From Galdieria sulphuraria (taxonomy: Eukaryota; Rhodophyta; Bangiophyceae; Galdieriales; Galdieriaceae), in assembly GCF_000341285.1 (NCBI RefSeq), contig NW_005178474.1, positions 1-64,000 of the forward strand: 64,000 nt of DNA, given 5' to 3'. Under the pieces are notes generated by a model that was given only the letters and a program-made list of their open reading frames with translations, searched no databases and was not told where the DNA came from. Shown piece after piece: positions 1 through 9,525 of this stretch. Numbering within the stretch: the stretch's first letter is position 1; every line of letters starts with the position of its first letter. Made by a program: the position numbers and the translations under genes.

Positions 1-346
1 TCCGCGAAACGACGCCGGCCTACGTATAGAACGTTGCTGAATTCAAGTTCTTTCTTGAGGCTCTATCACCAGAATTAAAAGAGAATATACTCTTAGGACA
101 CAATTTATGACCATAGCTTTATGGAATCCTCAAGATTTCTAAACTCGAAAGAAAAATGCTGGTTGAACTCAACTTGTTTTTGCACTTGCAACGACAAGTA
201 TGTGTTTTGTTGTCGTTTCTTCACAATCAGTTTCCTTGGCCAACATTGATTCCTTTTGTATTCTATAATATCAAAATTTAAAAACACCTATTTCTCTTTA
301 CACTTGGCTTCTCTTTTCATAGAATCCTAAAAAACAGTACAAAAAA
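1..346 (+). other. Intergenic edge, possible 3' end of a gene
   Basis: The first 78 bases are open in frame 1 on the plus strand and end in TAA (76-78); the residues include SAKRRRPTYRTLL. This short stretch is also more GC-rich than what follows, so it could be the C-terminus of a gene lying to the left, but 25 residues are too few to identify anything. From 79 to 346 the sequence is AT-rich with no convincing gene. A 60-codon minus-strand frame at 105-287 has no recognisable motif and is probably chance. Confidence 0.2.
340..346 (-). terminator. RNA polymerase III T-run terminator of the 5S gene
   Basis: On the minus strand the 5S rRNA sequence is followed directly by seven T residues (seven A on the plus strand, 340-346). 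A run of four or more T immediately after the mature 3' end is the normal RNA polymerase III stop signal, and it supports the strand and 3' boundary chosen for the rRNA. Confidence 0.8.
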
Positions 347-466
347 ACGTGCGGCACTTAGGGTTCCCGAGTGATCCCTCACCTCAGTACTAACCAAGCC
401 TGAGGGCGCTTAGCTTCTGAATTCGAAATGGGTTCAGGCGCATGTGCCACTAGTATGGCCGTACGT
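347..466 (-). rRNA. 5S ribosomal RNA
   Basis: Read on the minus strand, these 120 nt match the eukaryotic 5S pattern: a 5' end containing ACGGCCATAC, the internal control region AAGCTAAGCGCC (box A type) and GGTTAGTACTGAGG (box C type), and a 3' end GCCGCACGT that pairs with the 5' ACGTACGGC to close helix I with one mismatch. The length is exactly the canonical 120 nt. A T-run follows, as expected for RNA polymerase III. It is a single copy here; no second copy or tandem array and no other rRNA gene is visible in the window. The flanking protein gene at 1161 is on the other strand. Confidence 0.95.
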
Positions 467-1160
467 GTTTGAAAGAGTTGTTAAATACTATTTATACAAA
501 TGGACATTATTTCATACAAGTAATTGCAAAGAAAAGAATCCAGTGTGAGAAACAGTAAATATTGTAATGTGAATAGTTTTTTATACAAACACAAGTTGCA
601 ATTTTTTTATATAACCAAAGCGTTTCTCATTATATCATTTGAGAAAAAAGTTCTGTACAACGTCCATTCAAAAGTAACTTGAACCTTACTAAAAGCCATT
701 CCAAAGTTTATAACATGGATAAAACAACTCTTTTTTGAATAGAAATTTCGTCATGATATACTAGAAACGTTTCTACAATATATAAGAAGTATGAATTAGG
801 ATCTTGATAAATAGCCATCTTCCATTATTGATACTATAAAAAGGTATATTTCAAGTATCAACTGATCGCAATAAATTTTGCAAATAATAGGAGAATACGG
901 TGACCTCGACATTTCCTCCTTTTAGCTGTGACTGCATTTAGAAACATGTAATTGTCATGGGACCCATCGCCTACTTGTCTGCCAAATGGATGCAAGCGGC
1001 ATCGAATTTCCAAAATTAGTAACAATTCTGTGATTATCCAGATTACGTCTAATCAAATGAAACGTCAGCATCGACGCTTTAAATAGCTTTATGAAATAAA
1101 AACTTTAAGCGTATATTGCTATTCTTCTTTTTTGTGTCTCCAATATTTTTTTTGACAAAC
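467..1160. other. 694-bp intergenic region, no gene seen
   Basis: AT-rich sequence between the 5S rRNA gene and the secreted Ser-rich protein gene. No reading frame with recognisable protein character and no tRNA-like or snRNA-like sequence was found. It must contain the promoter of the gene starting at 1161, but no specific element can be assigned. Confidence 0.5.
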
Positions 1161-2351
1161 ATGAAGAGATACCTTTGTTTATATGTAACTGTTATACTTG
1201 TAATAGCATTAACAGTTAGTTTTGCAATGGCAGATACAAATACATTTTCTTCCTCCTTTTCCTCTGGAAATGGAGAAGCTTCAGGATTCTCCTCTTCAAC
1301 TGATGGAAAGCAATCCTCCGCATCCAACTCCCAAGTCGCTTCTACTGGAAATGGATCTGCTGCTTCTGAAGATTCCAGCTCTACTACTTCTCAAGGCACC
1401 TCTAGTTCATCCATATCTTCTTCTGTAGGCTCTGCCAACGCCAAAGGTATTACAGCAGGTGAGAATGGTAAGAGTTCAACAGCAGCTGGTTCTAGTGCGT
1501 CTTCCAGTCAAGATGGTGCTGCAATAAGTTCAAGTGGTTCAACCAGTTTTGATAAGAATATTAGTGGAGTGAACTTTCAAGGTTCACAAACCACTACTTC
1601 ATCTTCCTCTTTTGGAAGTGGACAAGGGGTTTCTGCTTCTGATAGTGATACTCCTAATACAAGTTCAGAAAGCACTACAGGAACAAGTGGCAACGCTGCA
1701 GCAAAAGACTCCTCAAGTAGCACTTCTGGACCTAGCGGAGTGACAAGTAGTACAAATGCCAGTGCTAAAAGTGGCTCTAGTGGTTCAGCAGCAGCACAAG
1801 GAACTGCCAAAGCTTCTACAAACTTGAGCTGTGTTTGGCAGTACAAAGAAAAGTGTTTACCTTGTGCTCACATTGAGAACGATGTTTGTAAATGTTACTG
1901 GAATGTATCGGATCAATGTATATGTACGAGTTTAACTTGTGCAAAGCCTTTGTTTCAAGCAAGTGTGGAATCCAGTGCCACCGCATCTTCAAGTGATGGT
2001 GGTTCTTCTAGTGCAGGAGCCAACGCTGCTTCCAGTCAGTTGGGTGGCGGTGCCAAGTCTCAAGCACTAGGTTCAAGTACAGGGTCAGGCTCCGTCAGTG
2101 CTTTGAGCCAAGCACAAAGTATTTTGGATCAGGCAGAAGGCAGTGTTCAAAGTCAAGGTTCTAGTTCCAATGGAGGAGACTTTGGTTCACTTTCTGGTAG
2201 TTTCTTTCGCCAAGGTATCCAAGTGACAGCTACTTCCAATAGCTCTGAGTCTTGTTCTACTGTTGGTCCTTTTCAACTTGACTCTGTACGCTTTTCTTTT
2301 CTAAACACTGCTGATGGAATGGTTTTTCTGCAAATTTGTAGCACGGCATAA
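1161..2351 (+). CDS. Secreted Ser/Gly/Ala-rich protein with Cys-rich core
   Basis: Single exon, 396 aa. The start at 1161 gives a clear signal peptide (MKRYLCLYVTVILVIAL followed by small residues and AMA); the frame is also open upstream but without an ATG. The mature protein is mostly Ser, Gly, Ala and Thr with runs of Ser, and has almost no charged residues over long stretches. Around residues 225-265 there is an island with nine Cys (for example EKCLPCAHIENDVCKCYW, then CICTSLTC), followed by more Ser/Gly-rich sequence. The last 40 residues are more ordinary, with two further Cys, and look folded. No GPI-anchor tail or membrane segment is seen. I do not recognise the family. A cell-wall or extracellular-matrix role is inference from composition and secretion. 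Confidence 0.75.
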   Translation: MKRYLCLYVTVILVIALTVSFAMADTNTFSSSFSSGNGEASGFSSSTDGKQSSASNSQVASTGNGSAASEDSSSTTSQGTSSSSISSSVGSANAKGITAGENGKSSTAAGSSASSSQDGAAISSSGSTSFDKNISGVNFQGSQTTTSSSSFGSGQGVSASDSDTPNTSSESTTGTSGNAAAKDSSSSTSGPSGVTSSTNASAKSGSSGSAAAQGTAKASTNLSCVWQYKEKCLPCAHIENDVCKCYWNVSDQCICTSLTCAKPLFQASVESSATASSSDGGSSSAGANAASSQLGGGAKSQALGSSTGSGSVSALSQAQSILDQAEGSVQSQGSSSNGGDFGSLSGSFFRQGIQVTATSNSSESCSTVGPFQLDSVRFSFLNTADGMVFLQICSTA

Positions 2352-4065
2352 GTTACCTTTTGTTTATACTAAGTTTTTTCTAAAAAAATTGGAGCGACTT
2401 TTGAAAAAGTTGACTTGGAAGTAAATACTGGTTTCACTTTTTTTGAGTATGGTTTGTAGTGTTTGTCAAAGGTAGCAACTGCAATCACTACAAACCTTTG
2501 TTTGCTTCAAGGAAATTGCAGTTAGTTGCTGACAGGAGTAAGGTTATGCAGAGCAGGTCAATGAATTCAATCCACTTATAGACCTTTGATATAAAATGTC
2601 GTCAATTATACTGGGAGACATCAACGACGCGAAAAAAGATTCTCAAGAAATGTTCCCAACATAATATCTTCTCAACCTGTTCCAAGACAGTAAGAAACTA
2701 GAAAGTTTTCTAACTCGTACTTTACTAGTGAAACAAAAGAAATTCAACCAACTTTGATAGCTATTGACGACACAACCAAAGAACTGCTCTTCAAAACCAA
2801 AACTACTTCAACTTTTACTAAGAGCACTTCTCTCAGGTAACTCAAGACCAACGATTGGATAGTAAGATAAGCAGTCCGAAATTCCAAAGTACCCTAACTG
2901 CATCCAAAAGTAGAGTTCCTGCTTTATATTCCCAAATAAAATTTAGCATAATAATTAATAGAAAACAAACAATGACTATTCTCCAGTCATACCAACAAGT
3001 AAACAGAAAATGTCACCTTGCGATTTCAATGACTATGCCATATTTTTAAGTGCATTGGCTCAAAGTTCTTTCGCTCCACATATTTATGACGCAGAAAAGA
3101 CAGGACGCTGCTTCTCCATTACACAAAAGAATTCATGTGAGACGAAACCCAAATCGCTAATAGCTGGGTCATTATAAGGGATTCATTTGGTAAATTCAGT
3201 CTATGGAGTGCTTCAAGGGAAGAATAGCACTTTCTCATTTGAGGCCATTCTCTTTTCATTCGTTACTCCTGTAAATTATATTCTTTAATTCGGTTGGCCA
3301 AAGTGACCATTGAAAATAGGATAGCACAGTATTTATGCTGATAGGGTTGCCAAAACAAGCGTAATTTTTCGTATTGTGACCAATACGTCTTCTGTTGTGT
3401 ACAAGAGGTTGTAGAAAACTGTAAAGATAACAGCTTTCTTTCATGAAAGATCTAGCAAGTCGAATAGTAAGATAGCTTTTTCTCAACATGTGCAAAACGA
3501 AGTCCTTTTCCTTTCAAACAAAGGCAATACTTGAGAACTCATTCCCAAAAAGGTGGTACTGACATTTCACTCAGTGTCTTGTTTGTGCAAAAATATTATC
3601 TGAATGATCGAAGTTCGAAGTCTTGTGTGTCTTAAGGGGAGATATACGAGTCTGTTTTAAGGTTGCTACTTGTGAAAGAAAACGATTCTTCAATTCAAAA
3701 CTTTATATCACTGCATCTTTGTCCACTCACTTGACTCAATGAGTTTTATTCTGAATTATTCTTCGTTGACTGACTCGTTCAATATTTGTAGGCTTGACGA
3801 ATGAAGAAAGAAATCGGAGGTTGTATTCTCCTTTCGATCCTATATAAAATTTTGAGTCCTTGGGGCATGTTTTCACAGTGAACAACAACTAGACTGGTTC
3901 TTTATTGTGCTTCAAATCTAAGGCTGTGAAAGTGCTCTTTAGCATTGATTATCTCTCGAATATTTCGATATTGCGGATACTTTATCTTACAACTGATCTT
4001 GACAACTCACTGTTGCGAAAAAATGCATCAAAGAACAAGTTCTTGAGCCACTTTAAAACATTTTA
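2352..4065. other. 1.7-kb region without a recognisable gene
   Basis: This stretch separates the secreted Ser-rich protein (plus) from the amino-acid permease (minus), so it should hold two 3' ends. Frames on both strands are short and have no family signature. A 22-codon frame beginning at an ATG near 2597 (start MSSIILGDINDAKKD) has a protein-like feel but stops quickly. No RNA gene, tandem repeat or mobile element end was recognised. It is much looser than the packed part of the window. Confidence 0.4.
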
Positions 4066-5477
4066 TCAAGATACTGTAGAACAACTGAAAGGTGCTGGTA
4101 TCTGGTTTGCGTTTCGTAACTGTACTATGTTGTCAATAGAAGAATAGACTCCAACCCCAAGACTCAACAAGGACAACAAATAAATGGATATCAAGAGACA
4201 AAACTTCCACAAATATTTGCCTCTTCGAATTTCCATTCTGTGATCCAATATCCACAACAAGCAAGGCAATCCATAGGTGAATTGAGATGCAAAAAGTGCG
4301 CCACCAATACCAATCAAATCATTAAATACTGGAATAAGTTCTGCCCCTATCCAAGGAACAATCCACATGACAGAGACAATGAGTACCCAACCTATCCAAT
4401 GCTTCCAACCAGGTTTGTAAGCAATTCCTTTCAACGAGGGGAATCTTCTCAACACATTTTTGCTGGCAAGATGTGCATAATTCATACTTGCAATTAAAAG
4501 ATTAATGACAGAGAGTAAGAAAGCTGCCTTTTGAACAGACATCGTGGAAAGATTTAGAAAATAGGGACTTTGAGAGTAAATTCCAGTATACGCGTAGATA
4601 CATATTCCAATCACTGTATAGTCGATAGTATTGATGACAAAGCCCAAAATAACAGCTTTTTTGAACTCCCTAGGATTTCCCATTTCTAAGATAAGGTTGA
4701 AGAAAAGTAAATGGCCAGCATAAGCAAAGATAATATCCTACATTTAAAAATTTTTTAAGGAATATCATTTCAATGAGTGAATAACTTTCTTACATTGATG
4801 GAAACAAAAATATTGTATATTGAATTAGGGTACGTTATTGTAGCATCTGGAGAAGTATTCAATGGTAAACCCGCAAGAGGCACATTTTGAGAGGCTACTC
4901 CAGTTATTGTCATTATTGCTGGAACAAGGAAGAATATTACTGCAAATATTGATATATAGGCTACTCCTTTTAAAGTTCTTGGTAGAGATATGAGAATTCC
5001 TACTATCGTAACTACTATCATCCAAACCACGTAACAAACAGATTGATTTGCTGTTACGTAGAATGCTTGGGCAGCTGGCATAATGCAGGAAGCTATGAAG
5101 AACCAGAGTAACATTATTTGACACCATAAGGCTATCTCTTTGCCAATGCGACCAAAGAAAATTTCAATGACTTCGTCATAGTTCCTTACATGAGGATGTT
5201 TCTCCCAAATTTCTGCAATCAAGACTCCAGTATACCCGGCGACAATGCCCAGAAGTACCAGTACCACTGTTCCAGGTATATATCCTAAAGATTGAACTGC
5301 AGTAGCTAGAGAAAGCGGTCCTGAAGATTCTGTTTCTGCCACAATAAGAATGACGACCATAATCCAGTTAGCTTTCAAGTTTTTGGATAAATGATCGGGG
5401 TCGTAGTCATCGTGATGTTGTTCTGGTTGATCATGACCGGCCTCTATGAAGTTATCATCTAGTTGACTCTTGTCCAT
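4066..5477 (-). CDS. Amino acid/auxin permease (AAAP) family transporter
   Basis: Two exons on the minus strand: 5477-4794 and 4737-4066, with a 56-bp intron (GTAAGA...TGTAG) that joins in phase; 451 aa, normal for the family. After a hydrophilic, His/Asp-rich N-terminus (about 38 residues) there are about eleven hydrophobic segments. The first carries ESSGPLSLATAVQSLGYIPG, the conserved first-helix region of AAAP carriers. The second exon continues with DIIFAYAGHLLFFNLILEM, the family's 'FAYQGH' type motif. AAAP proteins are proton- or sodium-coupled amino acid importers of the plasma membrane or vacuole. Substrate and membrane cannot be told from the sequence. Convergent with the gene on its left and followed upstream by a 3-kb gene-poor region. 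Confidence 0.88.
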
Positions 5478-8400
5478 CTTATTTCAACAATTGTTCTTGC
5501 AATACATTCGTTTCAAGAGTTTCAATTGGCATGAAATCATGACTCTAACCGTTGATTTGCCGTTAATTCCGTTTTCAATGAATTTATAAACGCGTAAGAT
5601 ACTACGACGATTAGACAAAAGACATAAAATCATATCCACGAACAGCGAGTAAATCAATTCGTCTTAACAAAAAGAAATCCATCAAGAGGCACTTCTCCTT
5701 GCATAAAAAGAAAGAAGACTTGACCTGAAAGTGTCAATGAGTCTATGAAGATCGTTGAAGGGACTTCCCCAAGAAAGATATCTCAAGTGAAGATGTCGTA
5801 CAGCTAGATCAAACAGCAGAGGTCCTTCTTGATAATTTGTCTCAGTTAGTGCAGCGTCTGACAGAGTATTGTCAAAGTATCAAGAAATTTTTAATAGAAA
5901 TAGATATGTAGCATGTTGAGAATTTACTGTTTTCGATGTAGTATATGGTCAAGATGTGCGGTCAAGCACTACTTTAAGTGAAACAACAAAAGCAAAAAAA
6001 TTATCGCAGAATGGCCAAGAATGCTAGATAATATCGGAACAAACACAAAATATATCGACTACAGAGCTAAGTATTTGTGCTCCTTGTGTGCTAGGAAGGA
6101 AAGATCCTCAAAGTAATAGCTAGTTTACTGTATCTCTGATGTCGTCCAATAGAGATGATAAAAATCCGTATGCTCATCCATTGAAAGGATTTCTAATTTC
6201 TAGAAATGAATATTATATCACTCTCGAAAGTAACCAAGTCGTTTTTGGTTTCAAAGAATTTCTATCCAGCTCATCATAAAATTCAAACCTCTTCAAGTAA
6301 TCCGATCACAGTTCCCCTCGGCTTCTTCCGTATACATGGCAAGTTTGTCGCTCGACAGAAATTGAGTTTTGTGGAGTTCGACCCGAGTGAAAGTCTTGTT
6401 CGTCATTGCATGTTTAAACCATCGTGATGAAAGTAATATACACTATTGAGCATCCTTTTCCTAAATGATAATTGTGCCTTATGAACAGTCAGCTTCGAGC
6501 CATAATTTTGAAGAGAGTTCTCGATGGAGTAGAATATGGTTCAGGAAGCCTGGCAGGCGACTGGTTTGGTCAACTTTAGAGCTTAAACTCGAATATAGTA
6601 TCAACAACCCATTCCTTTTCATCGGCTCCAATATATAACTTGAAAATAAGTCTAAATGAGACAACTTTCACTGGAATGGGAATCTTTTTCACTTGAAAGC
6701 TCTTTCCACGTTGCTATTCTTCAACCACTAGTTCTAGTCGAAAAATTTGAAACTGACTATGACACAATATTGTTAAAAATTTAACAATGTGTATGGGTTG
6801 TTCAATTTAAAGTAAGCAATCCGAATCATTTTCGAGTGTTAGTTTGCAGTTTAGTTGAAAATTTTAGACTCTTCCTCATAGTTCCGTGTTGGTTTTTCTT
6901 CGAGGACCTACAGAAAACTTTACAGAGGAGTTTTCTGGGTGCAAAAGATCGATAGAAGTTTGAAAGGATTTGGTATTACAAGGCAGGCGGTTCTATCACT
7001 TTGTAAGACTAAGTTTCTTATGTTCTCGTTGCGTTGTGTCAAAGCGAGTCCAATTTTGTAATCTAGGTGCAGTTATTTATGTTGAACTAGTTTCCTGCTA
7101 GAAAGAATATTATTCGATACTTGAAATACATCCAGTTTTCAGTTACAAGTGGTATTTTCTCATAGAAGATGACTCCAAGTCTACGATAATACAATCTACT
7201 GAAAGTAACTGAAGACTAGACACCTATCGGAAGTGGAAAATGAAACAACGAATACTAGAAAGCGTTGAGAAGTTCAACATACTATTGACAAAGACAGAAC
7301 AGAAAGAAAGTATGAAAAGCTGCATATGTAGCCAGTCTTCGTTTCTTTACTCAAAGTATTCCTCAAACCAAACCACAAGGAAAGAAAAATATTTGGGAGA
7401 TAAGGCGGTCAGGATTAGTCAACTCTGTCTTGCTTTTTCTGTAACAAGTCTGAAAAACTGGAAACCTATTGTTTCACTATTTTTTGGATAAGTTTGACTT
7501 TTACAAAACTTTCTTTTTGTAACTTCAAGTAGTCACAATTCTTCGAGTAAATTGTGAAGGACTGGTTCTCCTGAACACTATTATCGTTTCTGCTATGGCT
7601 TGTAAAGTAGGCAACAAAGTTCACTGGAAAGTGCGCATTGTTGGTGCTTTGCTTTGAACCCTTGAAGTATCACGGACACTATTGCGTTTTTATGAATTGC
7701 AAAAGCTTTCAATTATAGCAGAAATCATTGAAAAATATTTGTCACATTCCATCACCATCAACTTGAATTTGCAACTATAGACAGTGATGTGTATTTTGTC
7801 AGTGTCTATCGTCATTTCCAAAATGCAACTGCTTGTGACATATATTCCAATATTACGAGTACGGTATCAGTCTTGGACAGCGAATCCTTTAGATAATTGG
7901 TATTGGAAGGCCTTCTTAGGTTCAACCAACGAAAACCGGACAAAACAAAGAGAATAACATCGGACTTGTTGCTTTCATCACCGAGAAGATCTCGGTTATT
8001 ATAAACCTGACTTCACTGCACCATCAAAGTTTCACAGTTTGGCCTATCCAGAAACATCAAACCTCTAGAAAGTTGATAAAGAAGTAAGACGTTTAAGATC
8101 ATCCTTATCCAACGGTCTCTGCTGGAAAACCAGTCAAGCGGACTTGTATCTTCAGCAAAACAAACAATGAAGCTGAAAGATATAAAATAATTTAGTTTCA
8201 AAAATTATCTGCTCAAATACAAAGCAGTGGCATAAACATTTTTGATACTACTAAACCAGTAAGAAAATGTTTTACAAAGATTTTTCAATCTCTTCAAGTA
8301 AAAAGCAAGGCATTAGGATATCATCATTTCAACAAAATAACGAATGAGATTGACTGCCTCTATATCTAAAATAGTGAAAGTAGAAAGAAACAAATAAAAG

Positions 8401-8593
8401 AATACGGTTCTATAAAGTTTCCGCAGATTGAAAGGAAGACAGGAGCTTATCAAAATAGAGTTTTTCTGATTCGAAATCAATTGATCCAAGATGATGGTCG
8501 ATGGAGTCGAGTCGACTTCGTTTCTGTTCAACTTCTCGTAGTTGGTTTTCGCAGTGACTTTGTTTTCAAAAGAGTTTATGAGTTGAAAAAACC
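5478..8593. other. 3.1-kb gene-poor region with weak coding-like fragments
   Basis: The largest gap in the window. All frames are short. Two patches look somewhat protein-like. At 5780-5908 (plus) a frame reads an amphipathic helix (EDVVQLDQTAEVLLDNLSQ and on to QSIKKFLIEIDM, then TAG) but has an in-frame stop just upstream, so it could only be a spliced exon. At 6139-6273 an ATG frame starts MSSNRDDKNPYAHPLKGF and runs 44 codons; an overlapping frame at 6206-6427 ends with VPLGFFRIHGKFVARQKL. Neither can be assembled into a convincing gene by eye. No tRNA, repeats or transposon termini were recognised. Confidence 0.4.
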
Positions 8594-9142
8594 ATGCTAA
8601 ACCGTTCTCGGGTGCCCTCAGGTTTGAGAAGTGTGCAGCTTGTTCCTGAACAGGAGGATGCGGCAACTTTGCAACTCGGAGAGGATTTTTCTAGTGAAAA
8701 AGCTCAACCACTTACTATTAGTGAGGTGGCTATACTCCTTTCGCGAAAAAGGGATATGATGCGGGACTTGGAAGGCCCCAGAGCTGAAGAATTTTCAAGG
8801 TGTGTTCCGCTTCTACAGGGTTGACCAAACTAACTTGATTACTTAGCGTTTTCAAGAAGTTCCTGGAATATGTCGAACGTTTTGACCGATATAAAGGTCT
8901 TGAGTCCGCGACGAACGTTCGAAATCTTTTGCAAAGATACGAAAGTCTTGATCCCTTTGAAATGGCTTGTTTGGCGAATCTTTGTCCTGCTGATGTATAT
9001 GTCGCTTTCAGAATTTTTGGGTTGACAACTAATTTTGATGTAGGCAGAAGAGGCCAAAACTACCATACCGAGTTTAAAGCATAAAATCGACGATTCTTCG
9101 TTGAATCAGTTGTTACAAGACTTGGCATCCTTTACTCACTGA
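8594..9142 (+). CDS. RPB4: RNA polymerase II subunit RPB4 (POLR2D-like)
   Basis: Three exons: 8594-8799, 8847-8994 and 9044-9142, with introns of 47 and 49 bp; 150 aa, close to human POLR2D (142 aa). Exon 1 has EDAATLQLGEDFSSEKAQ and SEVAILLSRKR, matching the RPB4 tip region. Exon 2 reads VFKKFLEYVERFDRYKG and then DPFEMACLANLCPAD, which corresponds to the invariant 'FELACLANLCPE' segment of the HRDC-like domain. Exon 3 continues AEEAKTTIPSLKHKIDD and a final helix. RPB4 forms with RPB7 the dissociable stalk of RNA polymerase II, which binds nascent RNA and links transcription to export and decay. The pieces only make sense when spliced, which supports the intron calls. Confidence 0.93.
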
Positions 9143-9525
9143 TTTTTTTAGCTTTGCAAACTTTGTATTTAGACCAACTGTTGTCATGAGTTGGTTTTGA
9201 ATGATTTGCTTTTAAAAGGAAGTTTCTATTGTATGCTGCATAGGCTTGTGAAGGAACCGTCGCTCGTCTAAATGGCTCGGTATTATAGTTCATATATAGG
9301 AACGTCTTTAGTATAAAATACTTTTGTAGCCTTTATTATCGTTGAGGAGAGACAACTCGCATGAATGAAAACGAACTTGAGTCTGTCGTCTTCAACCCTT
9401 TATCATATATAAATATATATATATTTATAGTGGATTTCTCAATCTCAGTGTATTGGACTGCCACTTGGCAAAGCGTGAGGTGAATTGGTTTGTTGACTTA
9501 TAGATCAGTAAAGAAAGAAAAAGAT
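9143..9525. other. 383-bp intergenic region with AT palindrome
   Basis: Lies between RPB4 and the ANTH-ankyrin gene, both on the plus strand, so it carries the RPB4 3' end and the next promoter. Around 9407-9433 there is a self-complementary TATA-rich block (atatataaatatatatat type) about 95 bp before the ATG of the next gene. It could act as a promoter element or be simple low-complexity sequence; nothing else stands out. Confidence 0.4.

Noticed and set aside
105-287. 60-codon minus-strand frame near the 5S gene
   Set aside because: No recognisable motif, AT-rich and short, and directly downstream of a Pol III gene; treated as chance.
1079-1846. Long minus-strand and second-frame readings inside the Ser-rich gene
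   Set aside because: They are shadows of the repetitive Ser/Gly/Ala coding sequence on the plus strand; the plus frame has a signal peptide and normal ends.
7240-7491. 83-codon frame starting MKQRILESVEK
   Set aside because: No conserved motif, no splice partner found and typical of chance frames in AT-rich DNA.
8313-8666. 117-codon minus-strand frame overlapping the RPB4 start
   Set aside because: RPB4 is unambiguous on the plus strand and the minus frame has no family signature.
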